50,108 nucleotides of DNA from Candidatus Moraniibacteriota bacterium (GTDB lineage Bacteria > Patescibacteriota > Minisyncoccia > Moranbacterales > UBA2206): contig JAUXSK010000016.1 of assembly GCA_030679995.1 (NCBI GenBank), positions 1-50,108 of the forward strand. Direction: 5' to 3'. The notes under the pieces are model-generated. The model saw only the letters and a program-made list of their open reading frames with translations. It searched no databases and was not told the origin of the DNA. The position numbers were made by a program, and so were the translations under genes. The stretch's first letter is position 1. Every line of letters begins with the position of its first letter. This document shows, one piece after another, positions 38,092 to 48,300 of the stretch.

Positions 38092-39084
38092 TCAATATTT
38101 CGTATCCCGGGTGAAAGTGACGCCGCGAATAGCGACCGCATCCGTACCCAAAGCGCCGATATCCTTGCCGCCGAACCTGACATATGTCGCATTCGCTTTG
38201 CCTGAATTCACTACGATCTTATCATCAGCCACGAATGATTGCACCGCGCCTGCCAGCATCGTTCCGCTGAAAACCAGATTGCCATCCGCTTCCACACTGA
38301 TCCAGACCGGACCGGGATCGACCCGCACATCGATGGACACATTGTTTTGCTCCAATAAGATATCTTTCTGTCCATCTTCAACCGGATTTTCAATTTGTTC
38401 GGATTTATAGTTGGATTGGATGATTATGTTCTGGACATTAGTTTTATCAAAACGGTTGACGGCCCTTATATTGATTGCATTAGCGCCTGATTGCAAAGCC
38501 AAACTCTCACTGAACCGTCCTTCATCAGAAACCAGAATCGGCTGGTTGTTGATGAACACTTTCGCATCCTTATCCGTAACCCCTTCCACAACCACCGAAT
38601 TTCCATCTTCGACCGCGTTTTGTCCAGGATTAAGGATAACCAATTTGGGCGTATTGGCGAAAGCGCCGATTTCTTTATATAAATAAAAAAGTCCGCCAAA
38701 AACGAACAGCGCGCCCAGCGTGATAGCGATAATTTTCGGCGTAATCAAAAAAGGCGACATATTTATATTCTCTTTTTTTTCAGCCATATTATCCGCGACC
38801 TTTTCCAGATTTTTTTTTATGCCCTTTTCCTTTTCATACAAACGGATCAATATGTTTTCATCCACTCCGAGAAACTCGGCGTAGCCGCGCAAAAAACCTT
38901 TGACATACACGTCTGCCGGCAATTTTTTGTAATCCCCAGCTTCCAAATATTCCAGATATTTCAACTGGATCCGGGTGCTTCGTGAAATTTCATTCAGACT
39001 GATTCTTCTTTCACCGCGAAGATTCATAAGCTTTTCGCCCAAAGTCAGAGTGCGTACGCTTTTTTTAACAAAACCTCCCCGCAT
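38092..39084 (-). CDS. RodZ-like HTH membrane protein
   Basis: The 330-residue protein begins with a Cro/Xre-type helix-turn-helix (TLGEKLMNLRGERRISLNEISRSTRIQLKYLEYLEAGDY, about 14-52, and YVKGFLRGYAEFLGVD). A single membrane helix follows (IIAITLGALFVFGGLFYLY, about 113-132). An extracytoplasmic Ig-like domain (KVFINNQPILVSDEGRF, SLALQSGANAINIRAVNRFD) and a C-terminal RodZ-type domain (VWISVEADGNLVFSGTMLAG) complete it. RodZ links MreB to the cell-wall machinery; whether MreB is present cannot be seen here. It stands between ftsK and recA on the same strand with its own promoter. Confidence 0.85.
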   Translation of the reverse strand: MRGGFVKKSVRTLTLGEKLMNLRGERRISLNEISRSTRIQLKYLEYLEAGDYKKLPADVYVKGFLRGYAEFLGVDENILIRLYEKEKGIKKNLEKVADNMAEKKENINMSPFLITPKIIAITLGALFVFGGLFYLYKEIGAFANTPKLVILNPGQNAVEDGNSVVVEGVTDKDAKVFINNQPILVSDEGRFSESLALQSGANAINIRAVNRFDKTNVQNIIIQSNYKSEQIENPVEDGQKDILLEQNNVSIDVRVDPGPVWISVEADGNLVFSGTMLAGAVQSFVADDKIVVNSGKANATYVRFGGKDIGALGTDAVAIRGVTFTRDTKY

Positions 39085-39097
39085 AAATTAAAATAAA

Positions 39098-39160
39098 AAT
39101 TCAAAAGATCATATCCGGCAGCAATTTACGTTCGCAAAAATGCCGGATGACTTTTGAATT
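39098..39160. repeat. Long imperfect inverted repeat around the RodZ promoter
   Basis: AATTCAAAAG-A-TCAT-AT-CCGGCA on the left is matched by TGCCGGATGACTTTTGAATT on the right (39141-39160). This is about 20 paired positions with two small bulges around a 20-nt loop. On the minus strand the rodZ -10 and -35 lie inside it. It may also end ftsK transcripts, although the T-tail is weak. Confidence 0.65.
39108..39137 (-). promoter_or_regulatory. Promoter of the RodZ-like gene
   Basis: TTGCGA, 18 bp, TATGAT on the minus strand, about 24 bp from the ATG at 39084. It is embedded in the inverted repeat. Confidence 0.5.
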
Positions 39161-39204
39161 TGATTGTTTTTTTATTTATTAGACTTGCTCGTAGCGGAAA
39201 ATCC

Positions 39205-41544
39205 CTATAATTGCCATTTATCCCTTTCCCCTTGATCGACATCCGTCTCCTCATAATGAGGCTTGTTTTCAGCCGTATATACTTCTCTTGGCTTGGCTCC
39301 GTCTGCCTGACCGACAATGCCTTTATCCTCCAAAATATCCAACAGCCTGGCGGCGCGCGCGTAACCTACCCGCAACCTTCTTTGTAAAAGCGATGCCGAA
39401 GCCTTACCAGCCCTCTCAACTTCCGTCTTAGCCGCCTCATATAATTCATCTTCATTCGCATTGCCACTATCGCCCATATTTTTGAAATCCAACGATCCGC
39501 CTTGCGTCGGTCGCGTGATATCCTCGCCGATTTCTTCTTCCATTCCAGATTTTTGATCTTTTATGAACTGTACTATCTTCTTGACTTCGGCCTCGCTCAC
39601 GAAAAATCCCTGGATCCGCTTCGGTTTCGGCGAATCCGCCGATAGATATAACATATCACCCTTGCCTAAAAGCTTTTCCGCCCCGCCCATATCGATGATA
39701 GTCCGCGAATCAATCTGCGTCGCCACCTGGAAAGAAATTCTGGTGGTGATATTGGCCTTGATTAGACCAGTAATGACTTCGACGGACGGACGTTGTGTGG
39801 AAACGATCAGGTGGATGCCCACCGCCCGCGCCATCTGCGCCAAGCGCACGATCGCACCTTCGACCTCCTTGCCATGCGTCCCCATCAGATCGGCCAACTC
39901 ATCGATGATGATCACGATGTATGGCAATTTTTCCAACTCGATTTCGGATATCTCGCCTGTTTCCGGATCCGTGACTTTCCTGGTTTTTTCAATGGCTACC
40001 TTTTCGTTATACGAATTGATATCGCGCGATCCAGTATCTTGCAATTGGCGATATCTCCTTTCCATTTCTCCTACCGCCCAGCGCAAAGCGCTGATGACTT
40101 TGCCGTTGTCCACGATGACTTCACTCAAAAGATGCGGAATCCCGTTATATAAAGACAGTTCGACGCGCTTCGGATCAACCATAATCATTTTCAAATCTTT
40201 CGGTGAATTCTGGTATAGCAGTGCCGTGATAATCGCGTTTATTCCTACTGATTTTCCGGTGCCGGTCGCCCCCGCCACCATCAAGTGCGGCATCTTATCC
40301 AAATTTCCAAAGACATACTTTCCACTGACATCTTCCCCTAAAGCGATGGTCAGTTTGGATTTTTGATTTTTGAATTCAGCACTTTCCAAAACCTCCCGCA
40401 TACACACCGTAGCCGAGTTCTTATTGGGAACTTCGATTCCGATTAAGGACTTGCCTGGAATCGGCGCCTCAATCCTGATCGGATGTTTCGCCAAAGCCAA
40501 AGCCAGATTGTCCTGTAATGCCAGGATCCTGGAAATCTTCACCCCGACTGCCGGACTGAAACTATATTGCGTCACTGACGGACCGGTCAATGTTTCGCCA
40601 CGCTCAACTTCGATACCGAAAGATTGCAAAGTTTTTTTGATGATTTCCGCATTTTTTTCAATATCTCCACCTCTCGCCACTCCGGTCTTTTTTTCCAAAA
40701 GACTCGTGGGCGGCAATTCCCAATTATCCACTTGCGCTTTATTTTTCGACAAAGACTTTTTCGCTTTTAAAACTCCATTGGTAATCTTATCGAAAAGTTT
40801 CTCATCCACATAACGGTCCGGCCCTTCGACAAATTCAATCTTGCCGATATTCTCGTCCTCTTTGCTTTTTTTAACTTTCTTTTCCATAACCATCTCCTCC
40901 GCCGGAATAATATCCGCTTCATCGACATCATCCCCATTCACATCCTCTTCCGAATATTCCCTGTTTTTGTCTGGATGGGTTTTTTTCAATAGCTTATCGA
41001 TGAAATGCACGATGGAAAAATTAAATGCTACGATAACCCCGATCAAAAGTAAAGCGACTATCGCGACCATTCCGCCCGCCACACCCATAAATTTTACCGC
41101 CGCGTAAGCCACCGCGTAACCTAGGTATCCGCCACCCGATCCGGCATCGGCCGCTTTTTCCATTTTTTCCACATCTGTGAACCAATGGAAAAATCCGGTC
41201 AAACTGACAAACGTCAGGACCAGACCGATAAGTTTGGTTATATAAAAAGAAGTTTCTTTGCGCAATAACAATATGACGCTGGCCACGATCAAGAAAAACG
41301 GGAAGACCCATTTGGCCCAGCCGATCGATACGGCTGTAGCATTGCCCAGTGATTCCCCTACGATACCGCCTTGGCCGAAAAATCCCAACAAAATCACCAC
41401 CGCCATCGCAAACAAAAAAACAGCCATAACGCTCCTTTTGGCATCTCCTGCTATATCGAATTCGAGCCGGCTGTTTGATTCCCCGGCCTCTTCATCCTCT
41501 TCTCCGATATATTTCTTATTTTTTGACCCTTTCGTCCTCCCCAT
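39205..41544 (-). CDS. ftsK: DNA translocase FtsK/SpoIIIE
   Basis: This ATP-driven motor moves chromosome ends through the closing septum. The 779-residue protein has an N-terminal region with four membrane helices (about 36-175) and a charged linker. The motor domain has Walker A AGATGTGKSVGINAI near 430, DLKMIMVDPKRVELSLYNGIPHLL, Walker B YIVIIIDELADLM, and ARAVGIHLIVSTQRPSVEVITG. A C-terminal winged-helix gamma domain (KASASLLQRRLRVGYARAARLLDILEDKGIV) normally reads KOPS-type polarity sites. Family-normal length. The ATG has no upstream Shine-Dalgarno. Confidence 0.97.
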   Translation of the reverse strand: MGRTKGSKNKKYIGEEDEEAGESNSRLEFDIAGDAKRSVMAVFLFAMAVVILLGFFGQGGIVGESLGNATAVSIGWAKWVFPFFLIVASVILLLRKETSFYITKLIGLVLTFVSLTGFFHWFTDVEKMEKAADAGSGGGYLGYAVAYAAVKFMGVAGGMVAIVALLLIGVIVAFNFSIVHFIDKLLKKTHPDKNREYSEEDVNGDDVDEADIIPAEEMVMEKKVKKSKEDENIGKIEFVEGPDRYVDEKLFDKITNGVLKAKKSLSKNKAQVDNWELPPTSLLEKKTGVARGGDIEKNAEIIKKTLQSFGIEVERGETLTGPSVTQYSFSPAVGVKISRILALQDNLALALAKHPIRIEAPIPGKSLIGIEVPNKNSATVCMREVLESAEFKNQKSKLTIALGEDVSGKYVFGNLDKMPHLMVAGATGTGKSVGINAIITALLYQNSPKDLKMIMVDPKRVELSLYNGIPHLLSEVIVDNGKVISALRWAVGEMERRYRQLQDTGSRDINSYNEKVAIEKTRKVTDPETGEISEIELEKLPYIVIIIDELADLMGTHGKEVEGAIVRLAQMARAVGIHLIVSTQRPSVEVITGLIKANITTRISFQVATQIDSRTIIDMGGAEKLLGKGDMLYLSADSPKPKRIQGFFVSEAEVKKIVQFIKDQKSGMEEEIGEDITRPTQGGSLDFKNMGDSGNANEDELYEAAKTEVERAGKASASLLQRRLRVGYARAARLLDILEDKGIVGQADGAKPREVYTAENKPHYEETDVDQGERDKWQL

Positions 41545-41664
41545 AAACGATCTTTATAACTTTTCTATTTTAACACATTTTTATTCAAATAAAAAGTCGG
41601 TTTAAAACCGTTTCCGCCTAAGCATAGCTATTTTTTAAAAAAGCGAGTATCCCACCCGGTCAAA

Positions 41665-41697
41665 CATAAAACCGCCCATTACCGGAGCGGTTTTATG
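41665..41697 (-). terminator. Terminator of rpoC
   Basis: CATAAAACCGC pairs with GCGGTTTTATG (11 bp) around an 11-nt loop, 15 bp after the rpoC stop. The T-tail is short, so it may be leaky into ftsK. Confidence 0.7.
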
Positions 41698-41711
41698 TTG
41701 ATATCTGAAAA

Positions 41712-44700
41712 TTATTTCGCCTCCCTGTAACCGGTTCCCGCCGGAATCAATTTCCCGATAATGACATTTTCTTTGAGTCCTCGCAGATGGTCGACCTTGC
41801 CTTCGACCGCCGCATTGATGAGGACGCGGGCAGTCTCTTGAAAGGAAGCTGCTGATAAGAAACTTTCGGTTGAGAGCGCCACCTTGGTGATTCCCATCAA
41901 AAGTTCTTCTCCAGTCGCCTGCTCGCCACCGTTCGCCTTGGCAATCACATTCACTTCCCTGAATTGGTCCTTCTCAATGATGTCTCCGCCCATCAAACTG
42001 GTCGAACCGGATTCGATGATTTGCAACCGGCTGAACATCTGTTTGATAATGACTTCGATGTGTTTATCATTGATTCCTTCACCCTGGGAGGCATAGATTT
42101 CCTGGATTTCTTTAACTATGTATCGATGGACAGCTTCCCAACCCATCGTCTTATATAGTTTTTTAAGATCGATATTCCCCTCGGAAAGTTTCGACCCTTT
42201 GCCGATCAAATCGCCTTGCGCGACCTTGACCGTGCTGCCCAACGGAATTTCATATTCTTTGACTACCTTGGTCTTACCTTCCACTTCGATTTTGATGTTG
42301 ATCGTCTTATCGCCGGTCGAAATCTCCATTACTTTACCATCGACTTCGGAAATGACCGCTTCTCCCTTCGGAGGCCGTGCTTCGAAAATTTCTTCCACAC
42401 GCGGCAGACCTTGGGTGATATCGGTTCCAGCCACACCTCCGACATGGAAGGTACGCATCGTCAACTGGGTTCCAGGCTCTCCGATAGCTTGCGCCGCCAC
42501 GATTCCGACCGCTTGTCCCATTTGGACCAAATGTCCGCGTCCAAGATCGAGTCCATAACATTTCTGGCAAACTCCGCGCGGAGTCTTGCAAGTCACCAAT
42601 GATCTGATTTTGATTTGGGAAATATTGGCCTTCTCAATCATTTCTCCCTGTTTTTTATTGATGAGCGCTCCCGTTTCAACGATAATTTCTCCGGTCTTAG
42701 GATCGGCAATATCCTCTATAACAACCCTTCCGATTACGCGGGTTGCGAAACTCTGACCGATCCTGTCTGAATCTTCCTTGTACAAATACGAACCGACCGT
42801 ATCTTTGCAATCTTCTTCGCGGATTATAATGTCTTGTGAAACATCCACCAATCTTCTGGTCAGATAACCGGCTGTCGCGGTTCGCAGGGCGGTATCAGCC
42901 ATACCCTTTCTGGCGCCATGGGTAGAAATGAAATATTCCAACACGTTCAAACCTTCTTTGAAACAGCTCTTGATCGGCAATTCGATAGTTTCTCCGGTCG
43001 GACCGGCCATCAGACCTTTCATACCTGACATCTGGACTACTACGGATTCGGAACCCCGGGCTTTGGAATAAACCATCGAATATACCGGACCTTCCTTATC
43101 GAATCCGGCACGCACCGCATCCGTAATCTTATTCTTAGCGTTATTCCAAATTTCGATAACTTGGCCTTTTCTCTCACTTTCCGTCAAAAGTCCCATATTG
43201 AATTGTTGTTTGATGACTTCGACTCCCGCCTCGGCATCATTCATAATATCCTTTTTTGACGCAGGGACAGTCAAGTCATCCATACCCCAGGAAATTCCGG
43301 ATTTGGTGACTGAAGCGAATCCGAGATTCTTGATTTCATCAGCAAACAACGCGGTTTCCTCCGCCCCGCAAGTTTCCAAAACTTTAGCCACAAGCATTTT
43401 CAATTCCTTCTTGGTCATTTCATAATTGACATATTCTATTCCGTCCGGAATGATTTCATTGAGTTTGATCCTGCCAATGGAAGTTTCCAAAATTTTACCT
43501 TCATACAGGACTTTGATTGCCGACCGCACATCGACCTGGCCCAATTCATAGGCCATAATAGCTTCATCAAAACTTGAGAAAGCCCGGCCTTCGCCCTTGG
43601 CGCCCTTCAGGATGTGCGTAATATAATAACATCCCAATACCATATCCAAAGTTGGAGAAATGATCGGTTCACCGCTCGCCGGTTTTAGTAGATTCCTCTT
43701 AGAAAGCATCAGGTTTTCACTTTCCCACCTAGCTTTATCCGTCAACGGGACATGTACCGCCATCTGGTCACCATCGAAGTCGGCATTGAAAGCTGAACAA
43801 ACCATCGGATGTAGCTGTATAGCCTTGCCTTCGATCAAAACCGGCTGGAAGGCCTGGATTGAAAGCCTGTGCAAGGTCGGGGCGCGGTTCAACATCACAT
43901 AGTGATGGGAAATAATTTCATCTAGAATTTCATAAGCCTCTTCACTTTCGCCCTCCACCATCTTGCCGGCACTGCGGACATTATACGCCAATTCCCTTTC
44001 GATAAGCTTATTGATGATAAACGGTTTGAAAAGTTCCAACGCCATCTTCTTTGGCAATCCGCACTGGTGCAATTTCAATTTCGGACCGACCACGATAACT
44101 GAACGACCGGAATAATCCACGCGCTTTCCCAGCAAATTCTGCCTGAAACGTCCTTGTTTTCCTTTCAGAGTGTCCGCCAAAGACCGCAAAGCCCTTCTTT
44201 GTCCGGTTGAGGCTGTCACACTGACCTGGCCGCGCCGCGCGCTGTTGTCAAACAAAGCATCCACCGCCTCCTGCAGCATCCTCTTTTCATTCCTAGTAAT
44301 CACTTCCGGCGCTCCGATTTCAATCAATTTTCGCAGACGGTTGTTCCGGTTGATAATCCTCCGATACAAATCATTCAAATCGGATGTCGCGAACCGTCCG
44401 CCATCTAAAGCCACCATCGGCCGCAAATCCGGCGGGATAACCGGTATGACCGTCGGTAACATCCATTCCAATCTAAGTTCGGCGTTGATAAATCCCTGGA
44501 ATAACTTGATTCTCTTGAGAATTTTTTTCTTGTCGACGATTTCATCATTAGCCAAGTCCTTTTTCAACAGATCGATTTCCGCTTTCATATCCAGATTTTC
44601 CAAAATTTTCCGGATCGCTTCCGCTCCGATGCTCGCTGAAAAAACCTGCCCGTATCTGGTCGACAGATTGAAATATTCGACTTCGGAAATGATTTGGAAC

Positions 44701-45287
44701 CTCTGCAATCCCTTGATTTCTTCTTTGGCAGTTCGGTAAATTCCTTTCAGCTCTTCCGTCTTGTTTTCTTTCGCGTCACCGTCAAGTTTGGAAATTTCTT
44801 TCTGTTTGGCCTTGAATTCTTGTTCCAATTGGGCCAAAGCTTTTTCTCGCGCTTCCTCATCCACGCTCAAAATGATGTAGTTTGAGAAATAAATCACTTT
44901 TTCCAATTCTTGTGGGCTCATTCCTAGAGCTAATCCGATTTTTGAAGGCACTCCGCGCAAAAACCAGATATGGGAAACAGGCACTGACAATTGGATATGG
45001 CCCATCCGCTCCCTTCGCACGCTGGAACGGGTGACTTCCACTCCGCACTTGTCACAAACGATACCCTTATACCGGATCCTCTTGTATTTTCCGCAGTAAC
45101 ATTCCCAATCACGGGACGGCCCGAAAATTTTCTCGCAGAAAAGACCGTCCTTTTCATAGCGCTGGGTCCGATAGTTGATTGTCTCCGGCTTGGTGATTTC
45201 CCCGTGGGACCATTCCAATATCTGGCTAGGACCAGCCAGCTTGAGCCGCACACTGTTGAAATCACTTACTTTTGTGATAGGATCCAT
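41712..45287 (-). CDS. rpoC: DNA-directed RNA polymerase subunit beta'
   Basis: This is the largest catalytic subunit of RNA polymerase. The 1191-residue protein has the N-terminal zinc ribbon CYCGKYKRIRYKGIVCDKC near 58-76, the clamp, and the LGKRVDYSGRSVIVVGP switch region. The catalytic NADFDGDQMAVHVPL near 497 holds the three magnesium-binding aspartates. The bridge/trigger elements include PIKSCFKEGLNVLEYFISTHGARKG and ATAGYLTRRLVDVSQD. The second zinc site (CKTPRGVCQKC) and VGIVAAQAIGEPGTQLTMRTFH are present. The length is typical of the short form without lineage inserts. It follows rpoB after 110 bp that carry a dispersed AT repeat. Confidence 0.98.
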   Translation of the reverse strand: MDPITKVSDFNSVRLKLAGPSQILEWSHGEITKPETINYRTQRYEKDGLFCEKIFGPSRDWECYCGKYKRIRYKGIVCDKCGVEVTRSSVRRERMGHIQLSVPVSHIWFLRGVPSKIGLALGMSPQELEKVIYFSNYIILSVDEEAREKALAQLEQEFKAKQKEISKLDGDAKENKTEELKGIYRTAKEEIKGLQRFQIISEVEYFNLSTRYGQVFSASIGAEAIRKILENLDMKAEIDLLKKDLANDEIVDKKKILKRIKLFQGFINAELRLEWMLPTVIPVIPPDLRPMVALDGGRFATSDLNDLYRRIINRNNRLRKLIEIGAPEVITRNEKRMLQEAVDALFDNSARRGQVSVTASTGQRRALRSLADTLKGKQGRFRQNLLGKRVDYSGRSVIVVGPKLKLHQCGLPKKMALELFKPFIINKLIERELAYNVRSAGKMVEGESEEAYEILDEIISHHYVMLNRAPTLHRLSIQAFQPVLIEGKAIQLHPMVCSAFNADFDGDQMAVHVPLTDKARWESENLMLSKRNLLKPASGEPIISPTLDMVLGCYYITHILKGAKGEGRAFSSFDEAIMAYELGQVDVRSAIKVLYEGKILETSIGRIKLNEIIPDGIEYVNYEMTKKELKMLVAKVLETCGAEETALFADEIKNLGFASVTKSGISWGMDDLTVPASKKDIMNDAEAGVEVIKQQFNMGLLTESERKGQVIEIWNNAKNKITDAVRAGFDKEGPVYSMVYSKARGSESVVVQMSGMKGLMAGPTGETIELPIKSCFKEGLNVLEYFISTHGARKGMADTALRTATAGYLTRRLVDVSQDIIIREEDCKDTVGSYLYKEDSDRIGQSFATRVIGRVVIEDIADPKTGEIIVETGALINKKQGEMIEKANISQIKIRSLVTCKTPRGVCQKCYGLDLGRGHLVQMGQAVGIVAAQAIGEPGTQLTMRTFHVGGVAGTDITQGLPRVEEIFEARPPKGEAVISEVDGKVMEISTGDKTINIKIEVEGKTKVVKEYEIPLGSTVKVAQGDLIGKGSKLSEGNIDLKKLYKTMGWEAVHRYIVKEIQEIYASQGEGINDKHIEVIIKQMFSRLQIIESGSTSLMGGDIIEKDQFREVNVIAKANGGEQATGEELLMGITKVALSTESFLSAASFQETARVLINAAVEGKVDHLRGLKENVIIGKLIPAGTGYREAK

Positions 45288-45294
45288 AATTTGT

Positions 45295-45324
45295 GAATTT
45301 TTAATTTCCGATTTTTAATTTTAA
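45295..45324. repeat. AT-rich repeat, copy 2 (rpoB-rpoC spacer)
   Basis: GAATTTTTAATTTCCG then ATTTTTAATTTTAA nearly equals the reverse complement of 205-233. It lies directly upstream of the rpoC ATG. Confidence 0.5.
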
Positions 45325-45397
45325 ACGATTCGCAATGAATGAGTTCTTAAAAAATAGGAAAGTAAAATATTTATTTATAAGTTAGGAAATTATAAAT

Positions 45398-48300
45398 TTA
45401 CCCTCGGGATGAGTGATAATCATCTTCAATATCCTCTTCTTCCTGTTTAACGCCGATGAGTTCTACATTCAATGCCAAACCTTTCAATTCATTCACCAAT
45501 ACGTTAAAAGAAGTCGGAAGATTGGGGCTCTTTATCATTTCACCTTTAATAATGGATTCGTAAGCTTTGCTTCTTCCCATCACATCGTCAGACTTGATCG
45601 TAAGCATTTCCTGCAAAGTGTAAGCCGCGCCATAACCTTCCAGCGCCCACACTTCCATTTCTCCGAATCTCTGTCCGCCAAACTGCGCCTTTCCTCCCAA
45701 CGGTTGCTGGGTAATCAGGGAGTATGGTCCGATTGAGCGCATATGGATCTTATCATCGACCAAATGATGCAATTTCATTATATATTGGACACCGACTGTC
45801 GATTCATTATCAAACTTTTCTCCAGTCCGTCCGTTAACCAATTTGATCTTTCCGCTTTCCGGCAATCCGGCCGCCCTAAGTTCATCCTTGATCTGTTCCT
45901 CAGTCACACCCTCCAGGGCCGGAGTAGCCACCGTATATCCCAATTTCAAAGCCGCCCAACCCAGATGGGTTTCCAAGATCTGTCCGATATTCATTCTGGA
46001 AGCGATACCCAACGGATTCAAAATCATATCCACTGGAGTTCCGTCCGGCAAATACGGCATATCTTCAACCGGCGCTATTCTTGAAATCACACCCTTGTTT
46101 CCATGACGTCCGGCTAATTTATCCCCCACTGAGATTTTTTTCAACTGAGCGACTGAAACTTGGATCTGTTGGATGACGCCTGTTGGAAGCTTATCCCCTT
46201 GTTCGCGGGAAAATATCTTGATATCGACAACCTTGCCATATTCCCCATGCGGCAGATAGAGCGAACTGTCTTTTACGTCACGCGATTTTTCTCCAAAAAT
46301 AGCACGCAACAATCTTTCTTCTGAAGTCAAATCACCTTCTCCCTTAGGAGAAATTTTTCCGATCAGGATATCCCCGGAGGAAACTTCCGCTCCGATGCGG
46401 ATAATTCCCGTTTCGTCCAAATTTTTCAATCTTTCCTCGCCGATATTCGGAATATCACGCGTAATCACTTCCGGTCCAAGCTTGGTATCGCGCACATCGA
46501 TGGAAAAATCCTCGATATGGATGGAGCTATACCGATCGTCTTGCACTAATTTTTCTGAAAGGATAATAGCATCTTCATAATTCGATCCTTCCCACGGAAT
46601 GAAAGCGATCGTAATATTCTGGCCCAAAGCCAATTCACCGTGATCAGTCGAAGCTCCGTCAGCTAATAATCCGCCCTTCTCAACCATTTGTCCTTTTCTT
46701 ACGCGCGGCACTTGGTTCATTGAAGTGAAAGCATTTGATTTCACAAAACTCTGCAAGCGATATTCCCGCTTAATAAAAGGTTTTTTAGCTGAAACGGGCG
46801 CCTCTTCCTTCACTATGATATGATCGGCATCGACTTCAACAACTTCTCCGGAGAATTTAGCAATCACAACCTGTCCAGAATCAGCCGCCGCTTTGTCTTC
46901 GATTCCAGTCCCGACCAATGGGGCTTGCGGTTTGACGCATGACACAGCCTGTCTCTGCATATTCGAACCCATCAAGGCCCGGTTGGCATCATCGTGCTCC
47001 AAGAAAGGGATAAGCGAAGTCGCCACGGAAATCATCTGCTTGGCTGACACATCGATATAGTCGAGCTTTATAGCTTCGATTTCAGTCGCATTTCCTTTCA
47101 CCCTAGCACCCACGACTTCATCCAAGATATTGCCGTGCGCATCGATATTGATATTGGCGTGCGCGATTGTCTTTCTGTCTTCTTTAGTAGCGTTCACATA
47201 TTCAATTTCACGACTGACCCATGGTTTTATTTTGACCGCTTTTATCTGCTTATTTTTGGCGATTTCAGCCGCCAATTTTTCATCGATCAAAGCTCCAGCC
47301 TTGGCGCCAGCCATATCTTCGCGCAAAATCCTATTCAAAAGTCTTTCCGCGTTATTTTCAATTTCGGTATACACATTGAGATACGGGGTTTCCAAGAAAC
47401 CATATTCGTTGATTTTGGCATAAGTCGCCAGATGGCCAACCAAACCGATGTTCGGACCTTCTGGAGTCTCTACCGGACAAATCCGTCCGTAGTGGGAATG
47501 ATGGACGTCGCGAACTTCGAATCCGGCCCGCTCCCGCGTAAGACCGCCTGGTCCCATAGCTGATAGACGGCGCTTATGCTCCAATTCCGCCAACGGATTG
47601 ACCTGGTCCATAAACTGTGATAATTGGGAACTGGCAAAAAATTCCTTGATAGCGGCCGCAATCGGGCGCGAATTGATCAATTGTCCCGGCACGACAGTCT
47701 CGATATCGCAAGTACTCATCCGGTCCTTGATATTCCGTGACATCCTGGCGAAACCGACGCGCAATTTGTTCTGCACCAATTCACCCACGGCCCGCACGCG
47801 ACGGTTACCCAAATGGTCAATATCATCCGCCTGCGCTGTCGGATCATTGTTTAGTTTGATGATTTCTTTAACGATCGCAATCAAATCATCGCGCAATAAA
47901 ACACGGTTTTCTTCATTATTTTCCAAATCGGTTTCCAACCGCTGATTTAAGCGATACCGGCCCACGCTGCCGAAATCATATTTCTCAAAATTGAAAAACA
48001 TCGAGTCAATCATCTGACGCGCATTCTCAGCAGTCGCCAAATCACCCGGCCTGATCCTTTTATATACTTCTTTATACCCTTCCAATTGATCTTTAGCGGC
48101 ATCCTTGCGGATAGATTCCGTGATATAGCTGATATCGCCCCTGTCAGCATCGGAAAAAATATCATGTAATTCCTTGTCAGTCGCATAACCGAAAGCCCTG
48201 AGCAATGAAGTCAGGGAAACCTTCCTTTTCCGATCTATTTTCACATACATCACGCCTTCAAAATCGGTTTCAATTTCAAGCCAAGCTCCCCGATTCGGAA

